Of a stretch of DNA of 64,000 bases, positions 42,932 through 50,335 are shown one piece after another; position 1 is the stretch's first letter, and the number at the start of each line of letters is the position of its first letter. Position numbers and translations under genes: made by a program. The stretch is from an uncultured Lachnospiraceae bacterium (GTDB lineage: Bacteria > Bacillota > Clostridia > Lachnospirales > Lachnospiraceae), in the NCBI GenBank assembly GCA_944377405.1, contig CALWES010000010.1, positions 1 through 64,000 of the forward strand, read 5' to 3'. The notes below the pieces were generated by a model. It saw only the letters and a program-made list of their open reading frames with translations, was not told the DNA's origin and did no database searches.

Positions 42932-43678
42932 ATGGAATTAAAGCAGAAAGAAATTCGCCTTTTGCGGGAAGATGAGATCGAATGCAGAGTTTCTTTGATT
43001 AAAGAAACAGGTCTTAGCCTTTTGCTATACAAGGATGCGCGTGTAGATCAAAAGATTTTAGATGAGATTTTCACACCATTTGGTTGGAAACGTAGTCACC
43101 AGATTATGGATGGGAATCTTTATTGCACTGTGGAAGTATGGGATGAGGACAAGAAACAATGGGTTGGAAAACAGGATGTTGGAACAACGAGTTACGCGGA
43201 AAAAGAAAAGGGTCAGGCATCAGACAGTTTTAAACGTGCTTGTTTTAACTGGGGTATTGGAAGGGAGCTTTACACGGCTCCCTTTATTTGGATTCCGGCG
43301 AAGTTCGCAGGGATTCAGAGGAAAGAAAATCGATACATTTCAAATGAACGTTTTCATGTTCAGTCCATTGCCTATGATGAGACACGGGCAATCTGCTCTC
43401 TTGTAATTGTCAATTCAAAGAGACAAGTTGTATATGTCCAGAATTCAGCAGATGCGGAAGTGAAGGTAAAGACAGGGAAATCAGAAAAGAAATCTGTAGA
43501 AAAAGGAATTACCAAGTCTCAAAAAAGAAAGTTAGAACTGGAGTTGGAACGGACCGGAGTATCCTTGGGAATGGTTTTGGAACGATATCATTTGAAGAAG
43601 GAAGACGAACTGACAGAATCAATCTATGAGCAGGCGATGAAAGATTTGAAAGTATCCAAGAGCCTGGACGCAGCTTAA
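42932..43678 (+). CDS. Rad52/22-type single-strand annealing protein
   Basis: The 248-residue protein has the Rad52-like core including VGTTSYAEKEKGQASDSFKRACFNWGIGRELY, a hallmark of phage Rad52/22 recombinases. A Lys/Glu-rich C-terminal extension follows. It should coat ssDNA made by the YqaJ exonuclease and promote annealing. GGAGGAG lies upstream of the ATG. Confidence 0.87.
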   Translation: MELKQKEIRLLREDEIECRVSLIKETGLSLLLYKDARVDQKILDEIFTPFGWKRSHQIMDGNLYCTVEVWDEDKKQWVGKQDVGTTSYAEKEKGQASDSFKRACFNWGIGRELYTAPFIWIPAKFAGIQRKENRYISNERFHVQSIAYDETRAICSLVIVNSKRQVVYVQNSADAEVKVKTGKSEKKSVEKGITKSQKRKLELELERTGVSLGMVLERYHLKKEDELTESIYEQAMKDLKVSKSLDAA

Positions 43679-43714
43679 CGAGAATGGTGGGTAGAAAGGA
43701 ATAATCGTAATGAG

Positions 43715-43975
43715 ATGGAAAAATATCTGGAAATGGTGATAGACAGAAGGCTTCGAATGCTTTTGGAAGATAAAGAGGAAGTTTGGATGGAAAAGGCTGA
43801 ACGACTTCTGGAGGGATTGGAAGAAAATAAAAAAAATGCGATTAGGTCTTACATTGGCCTGTTGATTGATGAGCAAGCTATGAGAACTCAGGAGGCATAT
43901 ACTGGTGGATTGAGAGATGGATTAAAAGTTACTTTATGGGCTATAGGATATGAAGATAAAGCGAAAGAGACTTGA
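43715..43975 (+). CDS. Small helical protein of unknown function
   Basis: The 86-residue protein is highly helical and charged (MEKYLEMVIDRRLRMLLEDKEEVW...IRSYIGLLIDEQAMRTQEAYTGGLRDG). I do not assign a family, though similar short proteins occur on clostridial mobile elements. AAGGA is 13 bases upstream, a long spacing. It follows the annealing protein by 36 bases and is probably in the same operon. Confidence 0.6.
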   Translation: MEKYLEMVIDRRLRMLLEDKEEVWMEKAERLLEGLEENKKNAIRSYIGLLIDEQAMRTQEAYTGGLRDGLKVTLWAIGYEDKAKET

Positions 43976-44018
43976 TCTTTTTAATTAAAACTAATCAAAG
44001 GAATACAGTTTTAGTGTA

Positions 44019-44058
44019 TAACCCCTCTTAACCGAAACTAATCGGTTAAGAGGGGTTA
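44019..44058. repeat. 17-bp perfect inverted repeat
   Basis: TAACCCCTCTTAACCGA (44019-44035) is perfectly inverted at 44042-44058 around AACTAA. It lies between convergent genes, where a terminator is expected, but neither side has a T run. A replication-origin hairpin or protein site is an alternative. Confidence 0.6.
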
Positions 44059-44106
44059 TGAGATATTAAATAAAACGGAAATGATTTGAATAACTTTTTG
44101 GCAAAA

Positions 44107-44874
44107 TTAAAGAGAGATTCCTTCACTCGAAGTAGTCGGAACCATCTGTAGATAGCGATTTAGTTGCATATCTATTAAGTCAGTAAGTATCTCAACAAGG
44201 GGATTAATTTTTCCTTCAACCACATAGGCTTCCAGCGTATTGAAATACTCCAGCCGACTTTCCTTGGCGATGGAGATAGCCGGGAAGCCATTTGCAAGAA
44301 GCTGATAATTCATCATCAGCCGCGAGGTACGTCCGTTTCCGTCCGGAAAAGGATGGATTCTTACAAATTCTGCGTGGGTCCAGGCGGCGAGTTCTATAGG
44401 ATTTAGCTCCCGACACTTCCAGGCGAGCTCTGCATAAAAATTTTTCACCTGGTGGTACATCTTGTCAGGCGAGGGTGGCGTATGCTGTGCGCCGGAAATA
44501 TAAACATCCACATTCCGGTAGATACCTCCTGTAAAGATATGATCCATCAGAAGGGCATGGATGTCCTTGACGATCTTTTCACTGAGAGGCTCCTCTTTTT
44601 CAATGCAGTTTTTGATATACCGGTAGGCGTTTCTGTGGTTGACGACCTCGTACAGCTCCTGGAGAGCTTTGCCGCCGACGGAAATGCCGTCCTCCAGCAC
44701 CAGCTTCGTTTCTATGAGCGTCAGGGTATTCCCTTCGATGGCTGTGGAGTTGTGGGTATACTCCACTTCAAAAGCCTGCTCAAAGGACTGCAGGGCATAT
44801 TCCGGGATACGGCTCCGATTGGCCTGATACCGGTCTCTTTTTTTAAATAGTTTTTCGTGGTTCACAGTTGACAA
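44107..44874 (-). CDS. Fic-domain protein (element copy)
   Basis: The 255-residue protein carries the complete HPFPDGNGRTSR active site and the S-T-A-I-E-G-N inhibitory motif. It should be an autoinhibited AMP-transferase like its paralogue at 36097-36855. The two differ mainly at both ends and in short internal patches. It lies on the opposite strand to the replication genes, as accessory cargo often does. It has no partner antitoxin gene; inhibition is built in. Confidence 0.9.
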   Translation of the reverse strand: MSTVNHEKLFKKRDRYQANRSRIPEYALQSFEQAFEVEYTHNSTAIEGNTLTLIETKLVLEDGISVGGKALQELYEVVNHRNAYRYIKNCIEKEEPLSEKIVKDIHALLMDHIFTGGIYRNVDVYISGAQHTPPSPDKMYHQVKNFYAELAWKCRELNPIELAAWTHAEFVRIHPFPDGNGRTSRLMMNYQLLANGFPAISIAKESRLEYFNTLEAYVVEGKINPLVEILTDLIDMQLNRYLQMVPTTSSEGISL

Positions 44875-44913
44875 TATCCTTCGTGATTTATCTGAAAAAG
44901 AGATTGTAATCTA

Positions 44914-45016
44914 TGTTCCATGTTCCATAAGGTTTGAGGTATAAAAGCGTATTTTTATTACACTTTATAGTATTTATTTTGTTTACATTACTGAAAATAT
45001 ACTGGAACATGGAACA
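44914..45016. promoter_or_regulatory. Paired doubled TGTTCCA sites between fic and the orphan gene
   Basis: Two tandem TGTTCCA units (44914-44927) are mirrored by two inverted TGGAACA units (45003-45016), 75 bases apart. The intervening DNA is very A/T-rich. The sites flank the fic promoter region and the end of the orphan gene, and match the half-sites at 40922-40947. Confidence 0.5.
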
Positions 45017-45020
45017 GGCT

Positions 45021-45803
45021 TTACCAAATGATTTCATATGCTTCATGTTGTAATTTATGATAAACCAAATTTCGCCTTATATATAATTGATCTTTTACTA
45101 TAGGTAAAAAAAGATCAATAATTTTTTCTTCGCGAGTTTTTCCCCCTTGAAGAGAGCCAAGACTTTCTGGAGTTATATTGGTAAGAGAGTCAATTCTTTT
45201 TTCAATGAGCGCTGTTAATTGATTTAGAGATATTCTGCCAATCTCGAGAAGCTTTTTCCCATCGTAAGTTTTTTTTGAATTTAATACTGGAAAGTCTGGG
45301 AAGATATCATTGAAGGTCGTTCGTTTGGAGGTATTATTATAATAATTAAGCTCTAAAAAGTCATGGTAAGCGCCAGGATATCGGAATATTACATCGTCTA
45401 AATCTTCATTTAGTATTTTAGGATTGACTTGTAAGTAATCTTTTATAAAGGCATGATATTCTCTATCTTTATAAGTGTGTCTAGAAAGAACCTTTTTTAA
45501 AAATTTTAACGCAGGGTGATTGTTAGAATATATGATCATTAAAGTAATAATTGTATCTTTCTCATCGTTTGTAAAAGGAGTAGCATTTGTGTAATTAAGA
45601 ATGGGTTTGAAAGAGTCCATAAAAAATAATTTTAAAACAGAATTCCATTGAGCAACTAATCGTTTCCTGTGTTCGTTAACATACCGATCATATAGATCTC
45701 TGTGCTGTTTTAACTCGTTAAAATCATATGGTTCAAAATCGGAAATCTCTGTTCTTAAATATTCGTATAACACTTCGGTTATGGGGTGTGCTTTGGTTGA
45801 CAT
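45021..45803 (-). CDS. Orphan accessory protein of unknown function
   Basis: The protein has 260 residues from the ATG at 45803; an ATG at 45812 is too close to the AAGGAG site. It has no signal peptide or membrane helix. It looks like a soluble, mostly helical protein rich in Asn, Tyr and Lys, and its DNA is strikingly A+T-rich even within the element. I do not recognise a family. Its position among mobile-element accessory genes, on the minus strand beside fic, makes a defence or host-interaction role possible but unproven. Confidence 0.65.
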   Translation of the reverse strand: MSTKAHPITEVLYEYLRTEISDFEPYDFNELKQHRDLYDRYVNEHRKRLVAQWNSVLKLFFMDSFKPILNYTNATPFTNDEKDTIITLMIIYSNNHPALKFLKKVLSRHTYKDREYHAFIKDYLQVNPKILNEDLDDVIFRYPGAYHDFLELNYYNNTSKRTTFNDIFPDFPVLNSKKTYDGKKLLEIGRISLNQLTALIEKRIDSLTNITPESLGSLQGGKTREEKIIDLFLPIVKDQLYIRRNLVYHKLQHEAYEIIW

Positions 45804-46035
45804 ACTTCTCATCTCTCCTTAATCTCTAGTTGGTAACGTTCCATATCACAAAAACACAAAAAAGTCAAGGAAAAATAAAAATGAAAAAGTTGAAAATGAA
45901 TTTCCTGTTCCTATTCTGGCATCGATGATATGTTGTAGCCAGGATATCCGAAGGCAACACGCAGATGTGATTTAAAGCAGTGGATAGTTATGGCAACACT
46001 GCTCTAAGAAAAATTTCTACGAGGAGGAAAATCTT

Positions 46036-46581
46036 ATGATTTTGACAGGAAATGATAGAAAAGAACTATGGAACAAGGCACTTAACAACTTGAAAAAGAA
46101 AAAGGCGGTAAGTGCCCTAATGATATCACCGGGAGGCTGTGACTTTTATGATAAAGGGAAACACACCTTCTGTAAAGAGGTGTATTTAACAGTGAAGATA
46201 GAAGGAGAGCCCCAGGAATACGTTTTCGTTGAGGGCAACCCTGGGAAGTGTCATCTTCCAGATAACCAGAAGGTCCTTTTCTTCCTGAAAAAGAATTCCA
46301 TTCTTTTCGGAGAGCAGAAAGAGGCAGAACGGGAACCCTCCATTTTACTAGGCGGGACTGGCGAGAATGAAGATGAAATAGCAGTGCTGCTGTACGTTAA
46401 AACAGACAGAGGAACGTGTTTTCAATATTGTAATAAAGAAACACAGACACCCTCAATTTCGTCTACGGTAATTGATGATAAGGGGACTTTTTTGTATCTT
46501 TACCAGGCGATGAGGACAATCTTTTTCAATGGAGGGCAATCAGATGGAGAAGAAAGAACATCAGGATTTTGGATGGATTGA
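46036..46581 (+). CDS. Element protein of unknown function
   Basis: The 181-residue protein has a strong GAGGAGG ribosome site and no recognisable domain. It has several Cys residues (C35, C46, C72) and a mixed alpha/beta look. It overlaps the helicase gene by 38 bases, so it is translated with it and may assist replication. The 230 bases before it hold no gene; a repeated GGCAACAC and a 7-bp AGCAGTG/CACTGCT inverted repeat are visible. Confidence 0.6.
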   Translation: MILTGNDRKELWNKALNNLKKKKAVSALMISPGGCDFYDKGKHTFCKEVYLTVKIEGEPQEYVFVEGNPGKCHLPDNQKVLFFLKKNSILFGEQKEAEREPSILLGGTGENEDEIAVLLYVKTDRGTCFQYCNKETQTPSISSTVIDDKGTFLYLYQAMRTIFFNGGQSDGEERTSGFWMD

Positions 46582-48403
46582 AGAGAAGGTCTTCGATACC
46601 CCTGAATTGGAGGATGACGTCCTTAATGGCTTTAATGACGATACTAGGCTAGAGGCTTCTTCAGAAGATAGTTCTATCGATGACGACCAGCCGTTTAGCC
46701 TTGAAGTCGAGTGTGGAGTACTTTATTCAGAAGTGGATGAAAGTGCTGGAACACTGGACGAATATGATAGCGATGCCATAGGAGACGACGAAGCCTTACC
46801 GTTTAGCCTTGAAGTCGAGTGTGGAGTACTTTATTCAGAAGTGGATGAAAGTGCTGGAACACTGGACGAATATGATAGCGATGCCATAGGAGACGACGAA
46901 GCCTTACCATTTAGCCTCGAAGTTGAGTGTGGGGTGCTCTATTCAGAGGAAGATGTGTTTAACGAAAAGGAAGAGACACAAACGTTCTCTTCCACCCCCT
47001 TCGGGGGTTCGTCTACAAATCTGAGGAGAAAAGTTCAGAGAACTTCTCAAGTAGCCAAAAGCTACGATATGCATGAGCTAGAGCAACTGGTTCTGGAAAA
47101 GATATATATTAGGCGAATTCACGACCATATATATTATTTTGACGGACATGTGTTTCGACCATTGGATCAACGGAATTTCCTTCGTCTCATGAGAGCCAGC
47201 CTATCGGAAGAGGTGATTTCTGCCGTTCCTTCCTATACAAGAATGGTAGAAGTGTATAAATACCTAGATACAAATGCCGATATAGAGATGGATTTTTCCG
47301 AGGAAAAGGAAATTTGTGCAAAGCGTTTTATTGTATTCGGAAATGGGTTATATGACGCTGGGCAGGATAGATTGTTGGAATTTTCTAATAAATATCCAGT
47401 GTTCTTTGAAATAGATGCGTGTTTTCTAATGGATGACCACCGATGTAAGACACCGGAGTTTGATAAATTTTTAGGCAAGATCAGCAATGGAGACAAACAG
47501 ATAGAAAGGTTGATTATGCAGATGATAGGATATTTGTTGCTTCAGGGGTCAGAGGGAAAATGCTTTTTTGTACTCGGGACCCAAAGAAACTCCGGGAAAA
47601 GCGTATTGGGAGAGTTTATCGCTGCGCTTTTTGATGAAGATGCAGTTGCAAATCTTCCATTGACTACATTGGGAGAGCGATTTTCACTCGGGAGTTTATG
47701 GAAAAAAGCCATTAATGTTTCAATGGACCTTCCGACGAAAACGCTGACAGAGGATGATGTTTCCAAGATAAAATTGCTTACAGGCGAGTGTCGAATAAAT
47801 ACAGAAGAGAAATATGAACCCGTGAGTACAACTTTCATTCATTGTAAACATATTTTTGCAACAAATGGAACCATTTCTTTGAAAGTGGAGGATGATGCGT
47901 TTTGGGACAGACTAATATTTGTGCCATTCATGCATTCCATCGAAAAAAACTATCAGGACAAAAATCTTCTTAATAAGCTTTTGCAGGAGAAAGATGGTAT
48001 AACCACCAAAGCTGCAAAAGCAGTTGGAGAATTGATCCGAAACAATTTCCACTTTCCAGAGCCTGAAATTGCCAAAAAAGTGATAGATTCTTGGAAAGCA
48101 AAAAATCAGGGTTCTATCAAGGCCTTTGTAGAAGCGTGTTGTGAGTTTGGAGGCGATAAGGCAGAATATTCTGAAGACCTTTATGAGGCTTATAGAAAGT
48201 TTTGCTTGGAAAATGACTGGATCGCTCAGTCGAATAATTCACTGATTCGATACATCAAGCTGCTGCCGGGGATCACTCATACAAAAAAACGGAAAACCTC
48301 AAAAGATAACCCACAATCCTATATAGAAGGGGTTCATTTAAAGATTAAGGAAGATTTTAAGGGGATTGAAATGGAGGAACAAGATTATGTCGGAAATCTA
48401 TGA
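46544..48403 (+). CDS. SF3-type replicative helicase (D5/P4-like) with acidic repeats
   Basis: The 619-residue protein has an acidic N-terminus with two identical 36-residue repeats and part of a third. A D5_N-like region (about 170-340) and an SF3 helicase domain follow, with Walker A GTQRNSGKS and the B/C region DDVSKIKLLTGECRINTEEKY...IFATNGT. No primase active site is evident. It probably opens the element's origin for replication after excision. The ATG at 46544 is supported by GGAGGG seven bases upstream. Confidence 0.85.
   Translation: MEKKEHQDFGWIEEKVFDTPELEDDVLNGFNDDTRLEASSEDSSIDDDQPFSLEVECGVLYSEVDESAGTLDEYDSDAIGDDEALPFSLEVECGVLYSEVDESAGTLDEYDSDAIGDDEALPFSLEVECGVLYSEEDVFNEKEETQTFSSTPFGGSSTNLRRKVQRTSQVAKSYDMHELEQLVLEKIYIRRIHDHIYYFDGHVFRPLDQRNFLRLMRASLSEEVISAVPSYTRMVEVYKYLDTNADIEMDFSEEKEICAKRFIVFGNGLYDAGQDRLLEFSNKYPVFFEIDACFLMDDHRCKTPEFDKFLGKISNGDKQIERLIMQMIGYLLLQGSEGKCFFVLGTQRNSGKSVLGEFIAALFDEDAVANLPLTTLGERFSLGSLWKKAINVSMDLPTKTLTEDDVSKIKLLTGECRINTEEKYEPVSTTFIHCKHIFATNGTISLKVEDDAFWDRLIFVPFMHSIEKNYQDKNLLNKLLQEKDGITTKAAKAVGELIRNNFHFPEPEIAKKVIDSWKAKNQGSIKAFVEACCEFGGDKAEYSEDLYEAYRKFCLENDWIAQSNNSLIRYIKLLPGITHTKKRKTSKDNPQSYIEGVHLKIKEDFKGIEMEEQDYVGNL
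46691..46952 (+). repeat. 108-bp tandem repeats in the helicase gene
   Basis: Two copies of 108 bases (46691-46798 and 46799-46906) appear identical and a diverged partial third copy follows. They encode acidic 36-residue units with the core FSLEVECGVLYSE. Near identity implies a recent duplication or strong homogenisation. Confidence 0.85.
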
Positions 48404-48569
48404 TTTTTCTGATCTACTGAATATTCTTCCCTTTGGGGAAACGAAATTGAGACAACTTCTACGAGCCGGAGTGCTGCCGGTGGTAAAGGTTGGCCGACAG
48501 TATATAACCAGTAGTGATGCCATCAATCGTTGGCTCTTGGAGAATAGCGGAAAGGAAATTCTATATTAG
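48387..48569 (+). CDS. Excisionase-like small HTH protein
   Basis: The 60-residue protein has a winged-helix of the excisionase family (YDFSDLLNILPFGETKLRQLLRAGVLPVVKVGRQYITSSDAINRWL). The ATG at 48387 has GGAGG nine bases upstream and lies inside the helicase gene end. It is directly upstream of the integrase, the usual place for xis. Confidence 0.8.
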   Translation: MSEIYDFSDLLNILPFGETKLRQLLRAGVLPVVKVGRQYITSSDAINRWLLENSGKEILY

Positions 48570-48593
48570 GGCTTTCAATGCTTGACAGAAGTG

Positions 48594-48633
48594 CGGCTCA
48601 TGGAGTACTTTGTCTCTGTGAGCCGTCATTTTT
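48594..48633 (+). terminator. Possible terminator between xis and int
   Basis: CGGCTCA (48594-48600) pairs with TGAGCCG (48619-48625) around an 18-nt loop and is followed by TCATTTTT. The stem is short, so it may only attenuate transcription into the integrase gene. Confidence 0.45.
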
Positions 48634-48651
48634 GTCTTAAAGGAGGTAAAG

Positions 48652-49824
48652 ATGGCGAATCGAACATTGACAACTTCACGAAAGAAAAAAGGTACTGGGA
48701 GTATAGAAAAGAAGCCTAATGGTACTTATCTGGGCAAGATACGTATTACTGGCTATGATACATTTTACTATACTGGAACATCCCAAAAAGAAGTTCAGAA
48801 GAAGCTAAATGAATTTTATGCTCTAACACAGCATAAGGAGGTTCTTCCTCGCAGACAAACCGTAAACGCTTATATTGAAAACTGGCTGAAGATCGTTAAA
48901 AGACCAAGCATGAAGCCTTCTTCTTATGATAGGTTGGAGAACACCTATAAAAATCAAATTCGGGATACTTATGTAGGGCGTAGCCAATTAGGAACGCTGA
49001 GTACTGTCGAAATCCAAAGGCTGATCAATTCGTACACACGGGTTCTCTCGTACTCTTCGTTAAAGAAAGTCTACAATCTTCTGAACAACTGCTTTTGCTA
49101 TGCTGTGGCAGTTCGTGATATAGGCTTTAATCCGGTAAACGGAGTGAAGCTTCCTAAAAGAGAAAACATGATGATCGCCACAAAGGAGATACAGATCATG
49201 GAGGAAGAGGATATCAGGAGATTGGAAGAAGCGCAGGAAGCGGTATACTCAAATGGAAAAAAGAGGTTTCGATATGCACCTGCCTATGTGCTGATTGCAA
49301 ATACAGGATTGCGTTCTGGAGAAGCATTGGCATTAACATGGGAAAATGTGGATTTTTCTTCAAAGATTATTACGGTTTCTCAGAATGCATCTCGTATCAA
49401 AAACCGTGATGAAAATGGGGATGAAATTCAGGGAAGTAAGCAAGTTGTGACTTCAACAAAGTCTCAAGCAGGTATCCGGCAAATTCCTCTTAACAGTAAG
49501 GCATTAAAAGCGCTTGAACTGTTACGGGAAGAACAGGTACGATGCAATCAGGAAACACCATTTGTTATTACTACATCCTCCGGAAAAATGGTTGTTCAGA
49601 ATTCCTTTTATCGGATATTCCAGAAAATGCAGGAGTCCCTGGGCATTTCACCTGTCCCAATCCATGCACTGCGTCATACCTTCGCCACAAAGTTAATACG
49701 AGCGGGGGTAGATATCAAGGTGGTTAGTCAGCTTCTGGGACACTCTTCAGTGAAAATAACCTATGATACCTACGTACACACAGACTTGACGAGAGCAGTT
49801 TCCGCAGTAAGGGCGTTAGAATAA
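48652..49824 (+). CDS. int: Tyrosine-recombinase integrase
   Basis: The 390-residue site-specific recombinase has an N-terminal arm-binding domain (GTGSIEKKPNGTYLGKI), a core-binding domain (about 65-165) and a catalytic domain. The catalytic residues are R221 (NTGLRSGEAL), H338 and R341 (HALRH), H364 (LLGHSS) and the nucleophile Y374. AAAGGAGG precedes the ATG. It should catalyse recombination between the 46-bp tRNA-Cys sequences. Confidence 0.96.
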   Translation: MANRTLTTSRKKKGTGSIEKKPNGTYLGKIRITGYDTFYYTGTSQKEVQKKLNEFYALTQHKEVLPRRQTVNAYIENWLKIVKRPSMKPSSYDRLENTYKNQIRDTYVGRSQLGTLSTVEIQRLINSYTRVLSYSSLKKVYNLLNNCFCYAVAVRDIGFNPVNGVKLPKRENMMIATKEIQIMEEEDIRRLEEAQEAVYSNGKKRFRYAPAYVLIANTGLRSGEALALTWENVDFSSKIITVSQNASRIKNRDENGDEIQGSKQVVTSTKSQAGIRQIPLNSKALKALELLREEQVRCNQETPFVITTSSGKMVVQNSFYRIFQKMQESLGISPVPIHALRHTFATKLIRAGVDIKVVSQLLGHSSVKITYDTYVHTDLTRAVSAVRALE

Positions 49825-49879
49825 TAGACCTTATTGATAGCCCTTTGGAAGTCTAGTTACTGATAGTATTTAAGGGTTA

Positions 49880-49904
49880 GTGACCTATTGGTGACCTATT
49901 TTTT
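49880..49904. repeat. Integrase arm-type repeat, right end
   Basis: GTGACCTATTGGTGACCTAT followed by TTTTT repeats the sequence at 37045-37068 near the left end. It lies 157 bases inside the right junction. The remaining 49825-50027 stretch shows no gene. Confidence 0.6.
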
Positions 49905-50027
49905 GTTGTAGGACGTTGTAAAATGGTCTGAAACGAGCTTTTTAGAAACCTGATACATGGCAACTACTAGCAAGGAGGAACTATAAGAAAATCACGAAAA
50001 TCTATGTAAAATAAGGGATTTGCGACC

Positions 50028-50056
50028 AAAAAAAGGAATCACATTTCTGTGATTCC
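50028..50056 (-). terminator. tRNA-Cys terminator supplied by the element
   Basis: On the minus strand GGAATCAC and GTGATTCC form a perfect 8-bp stem with a 6-nt loop, followed by seven T residues. It replaces the original terminator now stranded at 36899-36927. Confidence 0.8.
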
Positions 50057-50061
50057 CTTGC

Positions 50062-50107
50062 GAGGCGACGACCGGATTTGAACCGGTGATCAAGGTGTTG
50101 CAGACCT
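50062..50107 (-). repeat. attR: 46-bp element-borne copy within tRNA-Cys
   Basis: These bases are identical to 36938-36983. They form the 3' part of the intact tRNA gene, so the tRNA stays functional after integration. Confidence 0.92.
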
Positions 50108-50133
50108 ACGCCTTACCACTTGGCTACGTCGCC
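50063..50133 (-). tRNA. tRNA-Cys (anticodon GCA)
   Basis: The minus strand folds into a 71-nt cloverleaf. The acceptor stem is GGCGACG/CGTCGCC, the anticodon loop CTGCAAC gives GCA, the T arm is ACCGG-TTCAAAT-CCGGT, and U73 is the expected discriminator for Cys. CCA is not encoded. The 3' part is the element-borne copy. Confidence 0.95.
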
Positions 50134-50152
50134 AAAATTTTGAAGCTTATTC

Positions 50153-50181
50153 ATTATACTATGGGGAGGGAAAAACGTCAA
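50153..50181 (-). promoter_or_regulatory. Promoter of tRNA-Cys
   Basis: On the minus strand TTGACG (50181-50176) and TATAAT (50158-50153) are 17 bases apart, placing the start a few bases before the mature tRNA 5' end. Confidence 0.75.
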
Positions 50182-50335
50182 GAAGAAAATTTCCGCCAGG
50201 CCATTTCCGGGACTTTTCCCAAAGGAGGGGATTTTCCGCTTCCTTATTCCCGGAAAGTGGTTTATGATATAAGGTAATTCCCCCGGGGCGGGGGACCTGG
50301 AAGCGCGTGTGAAAAGACGCAGAAAAGAGGAGGCT

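Larger units (their letters stand above)
36938..50107. mobile_element. 13.1-kb integrative element in tRNA-Cys
   Basis: The element is bounded by exact 46-bp direct repeats derived from the 3' part of tRNA-Cys (unit length 13,124 bp). Its integrase lies next to the right end, facing it. Base composition is visibly more A+T-rich than the flanks. Cargo includes a PIN/AbrB pair, an XRE repressor, a zinc-ribbon repeat protein, small HTH genes, DUF932, YqaJ, Rad52-type and SF3 helicase genes, Fic, and unknown proteins. No virion, packaging or transfer genes are seen. It is best described as a satellite or plasmid-like integrative element. Confidence 0.9.

Noticed and set aside
46691..46952. Possible CRISPR or origin iterons (108-bp repeats)
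   Set aside because: The repeats are contiguous, in frame and protein-coding; the period is a multiple of three.
46544..48403. Bifunctional primase-helicase
   Set aside because: The SF3 helicase motifs are clear, but the N-terminal region is acidic repeats without primase catalytic residues that I can identify.
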